DNA of 64,000 nt from Sphingobium sp. EP60837 (GTDB lineage: Bacteria; Pseudomonadota; Alphaproteobacteria; Sphingomonadales; Sphingomonadaceae), in assembly GCF_001658005.1 (NCBI RefSeq), contig NZ_CP015986.1, positions 682,001 to 746,000 of the forward strand, given 5' to 3'. Below are positions 26,240-37,516 of this stretch, in pieces (the stretch's first letter is position 1; each line of letters begins with the position of its first letter). The translations under genes were made by a program, and so were the position numbers. The notes under the pieces were generated by a model. The model was not told the origin of the DNA, ran no database searches, and saw only the letters and a program-made list of their open reading frames with translations.

Positions 26240-27585
26240 TTGGCGGCTTTGCGCGCCTGCATTTTTGCCCGGAAGCGTGCTGCCCAGCCTGGCTTCCCCT
26301 CCTGCACAGGACGAACAAGACAGAGCGCGTCGGCCTCTACCTCCTGCGTCACGACGCTGCCTGCGCCCACGATTGCCCCCTCGCCGATCTTCACCGGCGC
26401 GACCAGCGCGCTGTTCGAGCCGATGAAGGCGCCTGCGCCAATCTCCGTTTTATATTTGAAGAAGCCATCATAATTGCAGGTGATCGTACCCGCCCCAATG
26501 TTCGCGCCGGTCCCAATGCTGGCATCGCCGATATAGGACAGGTGGTTGACCTTCGCGCCCTCGCCCAGTTCCGCCTTTTTGACTTCGACGAAATTGCCGA
26601 CCTTCGCCTTGGCGCCGATCTTCGCTCCTGGGCGCAGCCGTGCATAAGGGCCGATCTCCGCGCCCGTCCCGATTGTCGCCCCTTCAAGGTGCGAAAAGGC
26701 GCGGATCACCACATTATCGGCGACCGTTACACTGGGTCCAAACACGACATTGGGCTCGATCACCACATCGCGGCCCAGCGCCGTATCATAGGCGAAAAAC
26801 ACGGTCTCTGGTGCGATCAGCGTCGCGCCGTCGCGCATAGCCTCACTGCGCCGCCGGTCCTGCCACGCAGCCTCGATCACCGCCTGCTCCGCCCGGCTAT
26901 TGACGCCAGCCACCTCCCACGCCTCCGTTTCGATGACTGCGCTTTGCGTTCCGGGCAGCATGATGATGTCGGGCAGATAATATTCACCCGCCGCATTGTT
27001 GTTGCCGATCTTGTCCAGCAACACGAAGAGATCGGTCGATCGCACCGCCATCAGGCCGGAGTTGCACAGCGTCACCGCACGCTCAGCAGCGTCTGCATCC
27101 TTATATTCGACCATCTTGCCGATGATGCCCTGACCATTGGTGATGATCCGGCCATAGGCCCCGGCATCTTCCGGCCGGAAGCCCAGAACCACGGCGCGCA
27201 GTTCATCCCCCAGGTTCAGCCGGTCCAGCATCGCCCGCATCGTCTCAGGCCGGACCAGCGGCACATCGCCATAGAGGATCAGGATATCGCCCGCAAAACC
27301 AGCGAGCGCGTCATGCGCCTGCGCGACGGCATGGCCCGTGCCCAGTTGATGCTCCTGCACCGCGATCACCGCACCGGTGCCTGCCACAGCCGCTTCCACC
27401 TGATCACGGCCAGCCCCGACAACCACCACCTGCCGCTCGGGGTCAAGCTCTGCGATACTGCTGAGCAGGTGCAGCAGCATCGGCCGGCCCGCGACGGGGT
27501 GCAGCACCTTGTGCTTGGCCGATTTCATTCGCGTACCCTGCCCGGCGGCAAGGATGATGACGGCGAGTGGGCGGGTGGCGGTCAC
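26236..27585 (-). CDS. glmU: Bifunctional GlcN-1-P acetyltransferase / GlcNAc-1-P uridylyltransferase
   Basis: A cytoplasmic enzyme completing UDP-GlcNAc synthesis. The N-terminal pyrophosphorylase domain (1-230) has LAAGQGTRMKS, and the left-handed beta-helix (250-445) has many hexapeptide repeats, including IGPYARLRPGA and YIGDASIGTGANIG. I choose the GTG at 27585 (read as MTATRPLAVIIL, 449 residues) because it gives the standard GlmU start and is preceded by GAAGAGGAC at good spacing. In-frame ATGs at 27630 and 27663 would add 15-26 residues lacking family support. It overlaps the metallophosphoesterase by 4 bases and is divergent from gph. Confidence 0.94.
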   Translation of the reverse strand: MTATRPLAVIILAAGQGTRMKSAKHKVLHPVAGRPMLLHLLSSIAELDPERQVVVVGAGRDQVEAAVAGTGAVIAVQEHQLGTGHAVAQAHDALAGFAGDILILYGDVPLVRPETMRAMLDRLNLGDELRAVVLGFRPEDAGAYGRIITNGQGIIGKMVEYKDADAAERAVTLCNSGLMAVRSTDLFVLLDKIGNNNAAGEYYLPDIIMLPGTQSAVIETEAWEVAGVNSRAEQAVIEAAWQDRRRSEAMRDGATLIAPETVFFAYDTALGRDVVIEPNVVFGPSVTVADNVVIRAFSHLEGATIGTGAEIGPYARLRPGAKIGAKAKVGNFVEVKKAELGEGAKVNHLSYIGDASIGTGANIGAGTITCNYDGFFKYKTEIGAGAFIGSNSALVAPVKIGEGAIVGAGSVVTQEVEADALCLVRPVQEGKPGWAARFRAKMQARKAAK

Positions 27586-27686
27586 GGCGGACGCGTCCTC
27601 TTCTTGGGTGAAAAGATCGATAAATCTCATCGCTCTCTGCCACGTTTGACTTGCCTTTGCCACCGCGCAGACCGCATGAGCCGCCG

Positions 27687-28364
27687 ATGACCAGCATTCC
27701 TTTTGACATAGTAGGCTTCGACCTTGACGGCACCTTGCTCGACACCAGCGGCGACCTGGCGGCTGCCGTCAATTATGCGATCGCGACGGATGGCCGCCCG
27801 CCCTTTCCCGTCGATGCGATCCGCCCTTTCGTTGGCAAGGGCGCGAAGGTCATGCTGGAGCGCGCGCTGACGGCGTCCGGCGGCTATGATGATGATCTGC
27901 TGGCGAGGATGCTGCCGATCCTGCTCGATTATTATGAGCAAAACCTCGCCATCCATTCCATACCCTATCCGGGTTTGTTGGAAGCGATGACGGCGCTAGA
28001 GCAGGCAGGCTTGAAGCTCGCCATTTGCACGAACAAGGCGGAACGCTTCACCATTCCACTGCTTCACCAGATCGGCCTGTCAGACCGTTTCGCCAGCGTC
28101 GTGGGCGGCGACACGCTAGGTGTAGCAAAGCCTGATCCTGCCCCCATTCACGAAATGATCGCACGCGCGGGCGGCGGCCGCACCATCTTCCTGGGCGACA
28201 CGATCAACGACATCGCGGGCGCGCGCAATGCGGGCATTCCCAGTATCGCGGTCAGCTTCGGTTTCCTCGATGGCCCTGTCGAACAACTGAAGGCGGACGC
28301 CGTCATCCATCATTTCGATGAGTTGCTGCCGCTCCTGAAAAACTGGCTGGGTGGACCTGCGTGA
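27687..28364 (+). CDS. gph: Phosphoglycolate phosphatase
   Basis: A 225-residue HAD-superfamily phosphatase. Motif I FDLDGTLLDT has the nucleophile D12 and acid D14, motif II is ICTNK, motif III the Lys in GVAKPDPAP and motif IV GDTINDI. It would salvage 2-phosphoglycolate from DNA repair or oxygenase side reactions. Start at the ATG at 27687; the frame is open from 27651 but the extra residues are proline- and arginine-rich. Related HAD hydrolases cannot be ruled out. Confidence 0.85.
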   Translation: MTSIPFDIVGFDLDGTLLDTSGDLAAAVNYAIATDGRPPFPVDAIRPFVGKGAKVMLERALTASGGYDDDLLARMLPILLDYYEQNLAIHSIPYPGLLEAMTALEQAGLKLAICTNKAERFTIPLLHQIGLSDRFASVVGGDTLGVAKPDPAPIHEMIARAGGGRTIFLGDTINDIAGARNAGIPSIAVSFGFLDGPVEQLKADAVIHHFDELLPLLKNWLGGPA

Positions 28365-28494
28365 CGGCCGTTAGTCCAACGGACCAACATCTCATCGATT
28401 TTGGAAGTATTTGTTAAGTCAGGCCTTATACCGCGTCCCGCACGGCAGCCTTGTGCCCGGCATCTTACCGTCAACCAGATAGAGGGCAGACAGC

Positions 28495-29667
28495 ATGGGC
28501 GAGAACTACGCTTTCTTCCTGCCGGTGATGATGGCGAGCTTCGGGGTCGTTTTCCTGATCGTCTGGGGTTGGCATGTGCGTGCGGCAGGCTGGTGGAGCG
28601 CGGCTTTTTTCTGCATCGCCGCGGGCTTTTCCGCGCCTGCCGGCTTCGCGGCGATCCCTACACCGCTGGGGAGCATTATCGCCGATCTGCTGTTCGCGAC
28701 CGGCTTTTTGCTTTTCAGCCAGGCGCTATTGCAACGCTGGCGGCCATCCTGGCTCTTGCCGGTTCGGCTAAGTATCTGGGGCGGTTCGCTACTGCTCTGT
28801 GTCATCGCGAATATTGTCGATAATTTGCCCCTTGAGCTGGTTGCATCGGACTTCGGATGCTTCCTCCTTATCGCACTCCCGCTCATCGCCGCGAAAGGCC
28901 ATTTGCGTGGGGGTGCGGATCGAGCGCTGTTCGCTGCGGCATGTCTTGTCGCCTTGGACAATCTTGTGCGCGGCAGCACCGTCCCCCTTACTCTTTCTGC
29001 CGGCAGTGACTTCCTCACCAGCAATTATGCCTATCTGATGCAAGCGCTGGCCTGCATTTTCGGACTGTTTCTAGCGCTTTCCGCGCTGGCGACGCAGGTG
29101 ATTGATTTGCTGGGCCGCTATCAACGCGAGGCGATGATCGATCCTCTTTCGGGTTTGTTCGACCGCCGCGGCTTTGATGACGCAGTCGCCAGGATCGAAG
29201 CGGAAGGTGGGCATGGTGGTAGCCTCATCGTCTGCGACATCGATCATTTTAAAGCCGTCAACGACGAATATGGACACGCACTCGGCGACTCGGTGATCAG
29301 CGCGCTGTCTCAACTGATCATCGCGGCCGCACCGCCCGGCGCCATTGCCGCGCGCTTTGGCGGGGAGGAATTTGTCCTGTTCCTCCCGGGCACGAACGCG
29401 GCCCGGGCTGCGGAGGTCGCCAACGACCTGCGGGAAAGCTTTACTCGAACGGTGGCGGTTACGCTGCAACTTGCGCATGTGCTGACCGCCAGCTTCGGGC
29501 TTTCCACCGTGCAGCGGAGCGACCGATCGATCCACGACGCTATCGCGCGCGCTGACGAGGCACTCTACGAAGCGAAATCACGCGGTCGCAACCGGGTCTG
29601 CGTTCGGCGCGCCCTCTCTTCGCCGGCTGCGGAACCCGTCTTCCCTCAGCGGATCGTCAGCGCTTGA
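28495..29667 (+). CDS. Membrane-bound diguanylate cyclase (GGDEF)
   Basis: A 390-residue protein with six or seven hydrophobic spans (about residues 5-205), resembling a MASE-type sensor, and a C-terminal GGDEF domain (about 212-375). The active-site motif is GGEEF (289-293), with the substrate-binding CDIDHFKAVNDEYGH upstream, so it should make c-di-GMP. The RxxD inhibitory site that normally lies five residues before GGEEF is absent (the segment reads PPGAIAARF), so product feedback is not expected. No EAL domain is attached. A 130-base gap separates it from gph. Confidence 0.9.
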   Translation: MGENYAFFLPVMMASFGVVFLIVWGWHVRAAGWWSAAFFCIAAGFSAPAGFAAIPTPLGSIIADLLFATGFLLFSQALLQRWRPSWLLPVRLSIWGGSLLLCVIANIVDNLPLELVASDFGCFLLIALPLIAAKGHLRGGADRALFAAACLVALDNLVRGSTVPLTLSAGSDFLTSNYAYLMQALACIFGLFLALSALATQVIDLLGRYQREAMIDPLSGLFDRRGFDDAVARIEAEGGHGGSLIVCDIDHFKAVNDEYGHALGDSVISALSQLIIAAAPPGAIAARFGGEEFVLFLPGTNAARAAEVANDLRESFTRTVAVTLQLAHVLTASFGLSTVQRSDRSIHDAIARADEALYEAKSRGRNRVCVRRALSSPAAEPVFPQRIVSA

Positions 29668-29673
29668 AAAAGA

Positions 29674-29700
29674 AAAGGGCCACCCGAAAGGCGGCCCTTT
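29674..29700 (-). terminator. Bidirectional terminator between GGDEF gene and lpdA
   Basis: An 8-bp stem, AAAGGGCC (29674-29681) with GGCCCTTT (29693-29700). On the minus strand it is followed by TCTTTTTC, making it a good end for the TCA operon; on the plus strand the tail is three T, weaker. The genes on both sides converge here. Confidence 0.75.
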
Positions 29701-29728
29701 AACCTCGACTGAGAGGTCGAGACAGCGA

Positions 29729-31129
29729 TCACATGTGGATCGGCTTGCCCGTCACCGCCATCGCGGCTTCCTTGATCGCTTCGCTATGCGTTGGGTGCGC
29801 GTGGCAGGTATAGGCGATGTCCTCGCTCGAAGCGCCGAACTCCATAGCCTGCGCCGCCTGCGCGATCATCGTGCCGGCTACCGTCGCGATCACCCACACG
29901 CCCAGAACCTTGTCGGTTTCAGCGTCGGCAATGACCTTCACGAAGCCATCAGGCTCATGATTGGTCTTGGCCCGGCTGTTCGCCAGCATCGGGAACTTAC
30001 CGACCTTGATCGCGCCACGCTCCTTGGCGGCTTCCTCGGTCAGGCCCACGCCCGCTATTTCAGGCTTGGTATAGACGACCGAGGGGATCACATCATGATT
30101 CACGATGCCGGTCAGGCCCGCGATATTCTCCGCGACGGCAATGCCTTCGTCCTCGGCTTTGTGCGCCAGCATTGGCCCGGGGATCACGTCGCCGATCGCC
30201 CAGACGCCGGGCGCCTTGGTCGCGAAATCATGATCGGTCTCAATTTGGCCGCGAGCGTTCAGTTCTAGGCCGATCTTGTCGAGGCCCAGGCCATCCGTAT
30301 TCGGGCGACGACCGATCGACACCAGCACGACATCCGCTTCGATCGTTTCCGAAGCACCACCGGCGGCGGGCTCGACCGTTAAGGTGACGCCCTTCTTGTG
30401 CGCCTCCGCGCCGGTCACCTTGGTGCCAAGCTTATATTCAAAGCCCTGCTTCTTGAATATCTTGTTCGCCTCTTTGCGAACTTCACCATCCATGCCGGGC
30501 AGGATCTGGTCGAGAAACTCGACCACTGTGACCTTCGAACCCAGCCGACGCCACACGGAACCCAGTTCCAGCCCGATGACGCCGCCGCCGATGACGACAA
30601 GATGATCAGGGACTTTGTCGAGTTCCAGTGCGCCAGTGGAATCGACGATCAGGCCCTTCTGGTTATCGACTTCAACGCCCGGCAGCGGTGTGACGGATGA
30701 GCCGGTCGCGATGATAATGTTCTTGGCGGTCACGGACTTGCCCGCGACGTCAACAGTGTTCGGTCCAATGAAGCTGGCGAGCCCCTTCAACCAATCGACC
30801 TTGTTCTTCTTGAACAGGAATTCGACGCCGCCGGTCAGACCCTTCACCGCATCCTTGCGCTGGCCCTGCATGGTGTCGAGGTCCAGGCTCATCTTGTCGA
30901 TCTTGACGCCCAGCTTGGCGAGCGCGCCGCCGGCCGCTTCCTCATATAGTTCCGAAGCGTGCAGCAGCGCCTTGGACGGGATGCAGCCGACATTGAGGCA
31001 GGTGCCGCCAAGCGTGTTGCGGCTCTCGGCGCAAGCGGTCTTGAGGCCCAACTGTGCCGCGCGGATCGCAGCGACATAGCCGCCCGGGCCAGCGCCGATC
31101 ACCAGAACGTCGTAATCGAAGTCTGCCAT
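29729..31129 (-). CDS. lpdA: Dihydrolipoyl dehydrogenase (E3)
   Basis: The flavoprotein that reoxidises dihydrolipoamide, here probably for 2-oxoglutarate dehydrogenase. The FAD motif GAGPGGYVAAIRAAQLG is N-terminal; the redox pair is C44 and C49 in GGTCLNVGCIPSKALL; the NAD motif GGGVIGLELGSVW and the C-terminal catalytic HAHPTHSEA (His-Glu dyad partner) are present. 466 residues. It is the last gene of the mdh-sucD-sucA-odhB-lpdA series, 113 bases after odhB with a palindromic repeat between. Confidence 0.96.
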   Translation of the reverse strand: MADFDYDVLVIGAGPGGYVAAIRAAQLGLKTACAESRNTLGGTCLNVGCIPSKALLHASELYEEAAGGALAKLGVKIDKMSLDLDTMQGQRKDAVKGLTGGVEFLFKKNKVDWLKGLASFIGPNTVDVAGKSVTAKNIIIATGSSVTPLPGVEVDNQKGLIVDSTGALELDKVPDHLVVIGGGVIGLELGSVWRRLGSKVTVVEFLDQILPGMDGEVRKEANKIFKKQGFEYKLGTKVTGAEAHKKGVTLTVEPAAGGASETIEADVVLVSIGRRPNTDGLGLDKIGLELNARGQIETDHDFATKAPGVWAIGDVIPGPMLAHKAEDEGIAVAENIAGLTGIVNHDVIPSVVYTKPEIAGVGLTEEAAKERGAIKVGKFPMLANSRAKTNHEPDGFVKVIADAETDKVLGVWVIATVAGTMIAQAAQAMEFGASSEDIAYTCHAHPTHSEAIKEAAMAVTGKPIHM

Positions 31130-31138
31130 AACAATCTC

Positions 31139-31225
31139 CGTTCGCCCCGAGCCTGTCGAAGGGCCTCACTTCTTCTTTTGTCCTTCGCAAAAAGGACGGG
31201 GCTTCGACAGGCTCAGCCCGAACGG
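31139..31225. repeat. Long inverted pair of palindromic repeats between odhB and lpdA
   Basis: The left copy CCGTTCGCCCCGAGCCTGTC (with GAAGGGCC, to 31166) is inverted relative to the right copy GGGCTTCGACAGGCTCAGCC (with CGAACGG, to 31225). The two arms, about 27 bases each, can form a long stem with a 31-base loop in the mRNA between odhB and lpdA. Confidence 0.75.
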
Positions 31226-31242
31226 AACGATAGGGCTGCCCC

Positions 31243-32484
31243 TTACAGGTCGATCAGCAGGCGGGTCGGATCCTCGATCGCATTCTTGACCGCAACCAGG
31301 AAGGTCACGGCTTCACGACCATCGATCAGGCGATGATCATAGCTGAGCGCCAGATACATCATCGGACGGATGACGATCTCACCGTTGCGGACGACCGGAC
31401 GGTCCTCGATCCGGTGAAGGCCCAGCACCGCCGATTGCGGGGGATTGATGATCGGGCTCGACAAGAGCGACCCGAACACGCCGCCATTGGAGATGGTGAA
31501 GGTGCCCCCCTTCATATCTTCCATGGTCAGCGCGCCTTCCTTGGCCTTCTTGCCGAAGTTGCCAATCGTCTTTTCAATATCTGCGACGCTCAGGCTTTCC
31601 GCATTACGGATGACCGGCACGACCAGACCGTTCGGCGCCGACACAGCCACCGAAATGTCGGCAAAGTTGTTATAGACGATCTCGTCGCCCTCGATCTGTG
31701 CGTTGACGCCGGGAATGTCGCGCAGCGCCATGCAGACGGCCTTGGTGAAGAAGCCCATGAAGCCGAGGCGAACGCCGTGCTTCTTTTCGAACAGATCCTT
31801 ATATTTCGCGCGCGCCTCGATGACGTTGGTCATATCGACGTCATTATAGGTGGTGAGGAGCGCCGCGTTGTTCTGGGCTTCCTTGAGACGCTTGGCGACG
31901 GTCTGGCGCAAGCGGGTCATCTTGACGCGCTCCTGCTTGCGGCTGGGGCCAGCAGCCGGTGCTTCAGCAGCGGGCGCGGGGGCAGAAACCGAAGCGGTCG
32001 CCTTGGCCGTGCCCGCGGCAACGGCGGCCATGACATCGTCCTTGGTCAGGCGACCGTCCTTGCCGGTGCCCTTGATCTTGCTGGGATCGAGACCATGCTC
32101 CAGCACCAGCCGGCGCACGGCAGGTGAAAGCGTCAGGTTGCCACCCTCATCGTCGTCTGCGGAGGCCGAAGCGGTAGGCGCTGGCATTGCAGCTTCCGCC
32201 TTCGCGGCGGGAGCCGGAGCAGCCGCCGAGGGGGGAGCTGCTGAAGCGCCCTCATTGATCATCGCCAGCAATGCGCCGACATTCACCGTATCGCCTTCTT
32301 TGGCGATGATGTCGCCTAGCGTACCAGCGACCGGCGCAGGCACGTCAACCGCAACCTTGTCGGTTTCCAGGCTGACGATCGGCTCGTCGGCTTTGACGGC
32401 CTCACCGGGTTTCTTAAGCCACTGGCCAACGGTTGCTTCGGTGACGGATTCGCCCAGGGTGGGAACTTTGACTTCGGTTGCCAT
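31243..32484 (-). CDS. odhB: 2-oxoglutarate dehydrogenase E2 (dihydrolipoyllysine succinyltransferase)
   Basis: The core acyltransferase of the 2-oxoglutarate dehydrogenase complex. The lipoyl domain (1-78) carries the lipoyl-lysine K43 in ETDKVAVD, followed by an Ala/Pro-rich linker, a peripheral subunit-binding domain (about 115-150, [14 protein letters not shown]) and the catalytic domain with H384 and D388 in SYDHRLIDG. 413 residues with a single lipoyl domain. It starts 8 bases after sucA. The name sucB is also used. Confidence 0.96.
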   Translation of the reverse strand: MATEVKVPTLGESVTEATVGQWLKKPGEAVKADEPIVSLETDKVAVDVPAPVAGTLGDIIAKEGDTVNVGALLAMINEGASAAPPSAAAPAPAAKAEAAMPAPTASASADDDEGGNLTLSPAVRRLVLEHGLDPSKIKGTGKDGRLTKDDVMAAVAAGTAKATASVSAPAPAAEAPAAGPSRKQERVKMTRLRQTVAKRLKEAQNNAALLTTYNDVDMTNVIEARAKYKDLFEKKHGVRLGFMGFFTKAVCMALRDIPGVNAQIEGDEIVYNNFADISVAVSAPNGLVVPVIRNAESLSVADIEKTIGNFGKKAKEGALTMEDMKGGTFTISNGGVFGSLLSSPIINPPQSAVLGLHRIEDRPVVRNGEIVIRPMMYLALSYDHRLIDGREAVTFLVAVKNAIEDPTRLLIDL

Positions 32485-32492
32485 GAGCTGTG

Positions 32493-35288
32493 TCAGCCTT
32501 TCTTCTGGCGGCGGATTTCTTCACGAACGCTGTGGCCCAGCGCATCGGCGACGAGGGCGCCCTGCTCGGCGACATGGCGCTTGGCGAGGCCCGTGGCGGG
32601 CGAAGCGGCAGCCTTGCGGCCCGCATAGCGCGCGCGCATCGGCGCCTTGCCAGCCTGCGCCAACGCTTCCTCGACATAGGGTTCCACGAAGAACCAGGCG
32701 CCATTGTTGCGCGGCTCTTCCTGGCACCAAACCACATCTTCCAGGCTGGTCATGCGTTTGATGCGCGTGGCCAGCGCTTCGGTGGCGAACGGATAGATTT
32801 GTTCGATACGAACAATCTGAACATCCGTGTCACCGGCCGCGTCGCGCGCTTCGAGCAGGTCATAGAAGACCTTCCCCGAGCAGAGCACCAGGCGGCGGGT
32901 ATCCGCATCAGCCGCCCCGTTAGGGTCCGACAGGATCCGCTTGAAGTGCGTCTCGCCCAGGAAGTCCTCGGCCTTGCTCACCGCCAGCTTGTGACGCAGC
33001 AGCGACTTGGGCGCCATGATGATCAACGGCTTGCGGAAAGGCCGCAGCATCTGACGACGCAGGACATGGAAATAGTTCGCAGGGGTCGTGATGTTCGCGA
33101 CCTGGATATTTCCCTCGGCGCAAAGCTGCAGGAAGCGTTCCAGACGCGCCGAGCTATGTTCCGGACCCTGCCCTTCATAGCCATGCGGCAACAGGCAAAC
33201 GAGACCATTGGAACGCAGCCACTTGGTTTCCGACGAAGCGATATACTGATCGAACACGATCTGCGCACCGTTGGCGAAATCGCCGAACTGAGCTTCCCAG
33301 AGCACGAGACTCTTGGGATCGGCCAGCGCAAAGCCATATTCAAAGCCTAGCACGCCATATTCGGAAAGCGGCGAATCCAGCACTTCGAAGCGGCCGTGCG
33401 GCACGGTCGAGAGCGGGATATATTTATTCTCGCTGTCCTGATCGATCCAGACGGCGTGACGCTGGCTGAACGTGCCGCGACCGGAGTCCTGGCCCGACAG
33501 GCGAACGCCATAGCCTTCCGACAGCAGCGAGCCAAACGCCAACGCTTCGCCGGTCGCCCAGTCGAAGTTCACACCGTTCTTGAACATCTCGGCTTTGGCT
33601 TCGATCACGCGCTTCAGCGTCTTGTGGACGTTGAGCCCTTCGGGAACCGTGGTCAGCGTCTTGCCCAGGCTATCGAACAGTTTCTGGCTGATCGCGCTTT
33701 CGACATTCTGCCGCGCGGTTTCGGCGTCGGCGGGCTTGTGCAGGCCCGACCAGCGACCCGCGAACCAGTCAGCCTTATTGGCCTTGTAGCTCTTTGCCGC
33801 TTCGAACTCTTCCTCAAGCTGGTTGACGAAATCGCCCGTTACCTTGTTGACGAAATCATCATCAACCACGCCTTCCGCCTTCAGCCGAGCCGAATAGACA
33901 TCGCTGACGGGAGGATGCTGGCGGATCTTCGCGTACATCTGCGGTTGGGTGAAGCTCGGCTCGTCGCCTTCATTGTGACCGAAGCGGCGATAGCACCACA
34001 TGTCGATCACGATGTCGCGATGGAAGGTCTGGCGATATTCGATTGCCAGCTTGCATGCGAAGGTCACAGCTTCCGGATCGTCGCCATTGACGTGCAGGAT
34101 CGGCGCCTGGACGCCCTTCGCCACGTCGCTCGGATAGGGAGATCCGCGCGAAAATTGGGGCGAGGTCGTAAAGCCGATCTGGTTGTTGACGATGAAGTGG
34201 ATGCAGCCGCCGGTATTGTAGCCGGAAACCCCCGAAAAGCCCAGGCATTCCCAAACGATGCCCTGCCCGGCGAAAGCAGCGTCGCCGTGGATCAGCACGG
34301 GCAGAACCTGCTCATGCTTGCCCAAGTCGTCACGGAAGGTCTGCTGCGCACGGACCTTGCCCAGAACCACCGGATCGACCGTTTCCAAGTGCGACGGGTT
34401 GGGCACCAGCGACATATGCACCTTGATGCCGTCGAACTCACGGTCGGTCGATGTGCCGAGGTGATATTTGACGTCGCCCGAACCACCAACATCCTCGGGA
34501 TTGGCCGTACCACCGGAAAATTCATGGAAGATGACGCGGAAGCCCTTGGCCATCACATTGGCGAGCACGTTCAGGCGGCCCCGATGGGCCATGCCGTAAA
34601 CAATCTCGCGCACGCCCAGCGCGCCGCCATGTTTGATGATCGCTTCGAGCGCGGGAATCATGGACTCGCCGCCATCCAGGCCGAAACGCTTGGTGCCGAC
34701 ATATTTGCGGCCCAGGAATTTTTCGTACTGCTCGCCCTGAATCACCTTCGACAGGATCGCCTTCTTGCCCTCAGGCGTGAAGTGGATCTCCTTGTCCTTG
34801 CCTTCCAGCCGGTCCTGGAGGAACACGCGTTCCTCGACATCGGCGATGTGCATATATTCCAGGCCAACATTGCCGCAATAATTGGCGCGCAGGATGGCAA
34901 CGATTTCGCGCACGGTCGCATATTGCAGGCCCAGCGTACCGCCGAGATAGATCTTCTTCTCTAAGTCGGTAAGGCCGTGATATTCGGGCGTCAGGTCGGC
35001 CGGAAGTTCACGATGGGTCAGCCCCAGGGGATCGAGATTAGCCGCCAGGTGGCCACGCACGCGATAAGTGCGGATCAGCAGCTGCGCCCGGATAGCATCG
35101 TCAGCCGCGCTGACCGCGTCCGCATCTGACACCGCCTTGCCCGATGCCTTGGCGGCGGCCTTCACCGCCACCTGCATCTGCGTCGGGTCAAGCGCGCCGG
35201 TCAGATCATCCGTGTCCGTCAGCGGCCAGTTCGGGCGCGCCCAGCTAGGCCCGCGCTCCGTCTCAAAATCCTGGTTTTCGTAACCCAT
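32493..35288 (-). CDS. sucA: 2-oxoglutarate dehydrogenase E1 component
   Basis: The thiamine-diphosphate-dependent decarboxylase of the complex, 931 residues. An N-terminal segment for E2 binding is followed by [14 protein letters not shown], the TPP motif with [25 protein letters not shown] and the C-terminal transketolase part (EFGFALA-like [29 protein letters not shown]). It lies 87 bases after sucD (with a hairpin between) and 8 bases before odhB. Confidence 0.97.
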   Translation of the reverse strand: MGYENQDFETERGPSWARPNWPLTDTDDLTGALDPTQMQVAVKAAAKASGKAVSDADAVSAADDAIRAQLLIRTYRVRGHLAANLDPLGLTHRELPADLTPEYHGLTDLEKKIYLGGTLGLQYATVREIVAILRANYCGNVGLEYMHIADVEERVFLQDRLEGKDKEIHFTPEGKKAILSKVIQGEQYEKFLGRKYVGTKRFGLDGGESMIPALEAIIKHGGALGVREIVYGMAHRGRLNVLANVMAKGFRVIFHEFSGGTANPEDVGGSGDVKYHLGTSTDREFDGIKVHMSLVPNPSHLETVDPVVLGKVRAQQTFRDDLGKHEQVLPVLIHGDAAFAGQGIVWECLGFSGVSGYNTGGCIHFIVNNQIGFTTSPQFSRGSPYPSDVAKGVQAPILHVNGDDPEAVTFACKLAIEYRQTFHRDIVIDMWCYRRFGHNEGDEPSFTQPQMYAKIRQHPPVSDVYSARLKAEGVVDDDFVNKVTGDFVNQLEEEFEAAKSYKANKADWFAGRWSGLHKPADAETARQNVESAISQKLFDSLGKTLTTVPEGLNVHKTLKRVIEAKAEMFKNGVNFDWATGEALAFGSLLSEGYGVRLSGQDSGRGTFSQRHAVWIDQDSENKYIPLSTVPHGRFEVLDSPLSEYGVLGFEYGFALADPKSLVLWEAQFGDFANGAQIVFDQYIASSETKWLRSNGLVCLLPHGYEGQGPEHSSARLERFLQLCAEGNIQVANITTPANYFHVLRRQMLRPFRKPLIIMAPKSLLRHKLAVSKAEDFLGETHFKRILSDPNGAADADTRRLVLCSGKVFYDLLEARDAAGDTDVQIVRIEQIYPFATEALATRIKRMTSLEDVVWCQEEPRNNGAWFFVEPYVEEALAQAGKAPMRARYAGRKAAASPATGLAKRHVAEQGALVADALGHSVREEIRRQKKG

Positions 35289-35336
35289 CTCATGCGTCCC
35301 ATGCCGACCGCGTGCAGTCGCGGAGCGGGGTAACGA

Positions 35337-35360
35337 GCGGCCGGGGTGCAGCCCGGCCGC
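35337..35360 (-). other. Intercistronic hairpin between sucD and sucA
   Basis: A perfect 9-bp GC-rich stem, GCGGCCGGG (35337-35345) with CCCGGCCGC (35352-35360), loop of 6. No T-run follows on the minus strand, so it is not a classical terminator; it could set relative mRNA levels by stability or processing. Confidence 0.5.
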
Positions 35361-35375
35361 CCTGTCTGCTTTGAC

Positions 35376-36260
35376 TTAGCCCTTGAGCACTTCGACGAGC
35401 GTCGAGCCCAGTTCGGACGGGCTGGCCGCAACCTTGATGCCAGCCGCTTCCATTGCCGCGATCTTGCTCTCAGCGTCGCCCTTGCCGCCCGATACGATCG
35501 CGCCAGCATGGCCCATGCGGCGGCCCGGAGGCGCCGTACGGCCAGCGATGAAGCCAGCCATCGGCTTCTTGCGGCCGCGCTTAGCTTCGTCGATCAAGAA
35601 CTGAGCAGCCTGCTCTTCAGCATCGCCGCCGATTTCGCCGATCATGATGATCGATTCGGTCGCGTCGTCGGCCAGGAACAGCTCAAGGACGTCGATGAAG
35701 TTGGTGCCGTTGACAGGGTCACCGCCGATGCCGACCGCCGTGGTCTGGCCCAGGCCAGCGTTCGAGGTCTGGAACACCGCTTCATAGGTCAGGGTGCCGG
35801 ATCGCGACACGACGCCAACCGAGCCCTTCTTGAAGATGCTGCCGGGCATGATGCCGATCTTGCATTCATCGGGGGTGAGAACGCCAGGGCAGTTCGGACC
35901 GATGAGGCGCGACTTGCTGCCGGACAGGGCGCGCTTCACGCGGACCATGTCGAGCACCGGAATACCTTCGGTGATGCAGACGATCAGCGGGATTTCGGCA
36001 TCGATCGCTTCCAGGATCGAGTCAGCCGCGAACGGCGGCGGAACATAGATGACCGACGCATCGGCGCCCGTCTTCGACTTGGCTTCCGCGACGGTGTCGT
36101 ACATTGGCAGGCCGATATGGCTCGTGCCGCCCTTACCCGGCGTGACGCCCGCAACCATCTGCGTACCATAGGCCAACGCCTGTTCGGTGTGGAAGGTGCC
36201 GGTGGCGCCGGTCATACCCTGAGTGATGACCTTGGTGTTCTTGTTCACCAGAATGGACAT
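35376..36260 (-). CDS. sucD: Succinate-CoA ligase (ADP-forming) subunit alpha
   Basis: The CoA-binding, phosphorylated subunit of succinyl-CoA synthetase, 294 residues. The Rossmann-type CoA motif [16 protein letters not shown] is N-terminal and the phosphohistidine is H251 in [10 protein letters not shown]. The beta subunit gene sucC, usually immediately upstream, is not here; upstream is mdh. The ligase must therefore get its partner from another locus. Confidence 0.96.
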   Translation of the reverse strand: MSILVNKNTKVITQGMTGATGTFHTEQALAYGTQMVAGVTPGKGGTSHIGLPMYDTVAEAKSKTGADASVIYVPPPFAADSILEAIDAEIPLIVCITEGIPVLDMVRVKRALSGSKSRLIGPNCPGVLTPDECKIGIMPGSIFKKGSVGVVSRSGTLTYEAVFQTSNAGLGQTTAVGIGGDPVNGTNFIDVLELFLADDATESIIMIGEIGGDAEEQAAQFLIDEAKRGRKKPMAGFIAGRTAPPGRRMGHAGAIVSGGKGDAESKIAAMEAAGIKVAASPSELGSTLVEVLKG

Positions 36261-36311
36261 GTCAGTCCCTTTACATTCTGTGGACGTGGCACTTCAGATG
36301 GAAGGCAGCAT

Positions 36312-36338
36312 GCCCCAGGCTGCTCACTCACCTGGGGC
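36312..36338 (-). other. Intercistronic hairpin between mdh and sucD
   Basis: A perfect 8-bp stem, GCCCCAGG (36312-36319) with CCTGGGGC (36331-36338) and an 11-base loop. There is no T-run on the minus strand. It is one of three hairpins in the gaps of this operon. Confidence 0.5.
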
Positions 36339-36358
36339 GCACTGGTGCAGCTCTTGGC

Positions 36359-37327
<969 letters not shown>

Positions 37328-37422
37328 TCATCCTCCAAGCACGGAAAATTGGAATTGCTGGCTCGCTTAAGCCGATCTCATGAAGGATTCAACCAACTAA
37401 AAGCCTCCTAGCGGATTTATCT

Positions 37423-37439
37423 TTGCAACTTATTCGCAA
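37423..37439 (-). promoter_or_regulatory. Possible Fur-type operator upstream of mdh
   Basis: On the minus strand TTGCGAATAAGTTGCAA, an imperfect 17-base palindrome with six of eight symmetric pairs. It is close to Fur sites I recall from alphaproteobacteria (TTGCGAATcATTcGCAA type). It lies about 100 bases before the mdh start. The assignment is tentative. Confidence 0.3.
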
Positions 37440-37516
37440 TTGCATTAATGCTTTCAAAGCCCTTGTCGGCCGCGCGCTCCTACCCTGGCGCCGGCCTTTC
37501 CCGCAGCGGCCACCTG

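Noticed and set aside
33396..34964. A 522-codon plus-strand open frame inside sucA
   Set aside because: Antisense to a certain gene (2-oxoglutarate dehydrogenase E1), with the typical composition of a GC-rich shadow frame.
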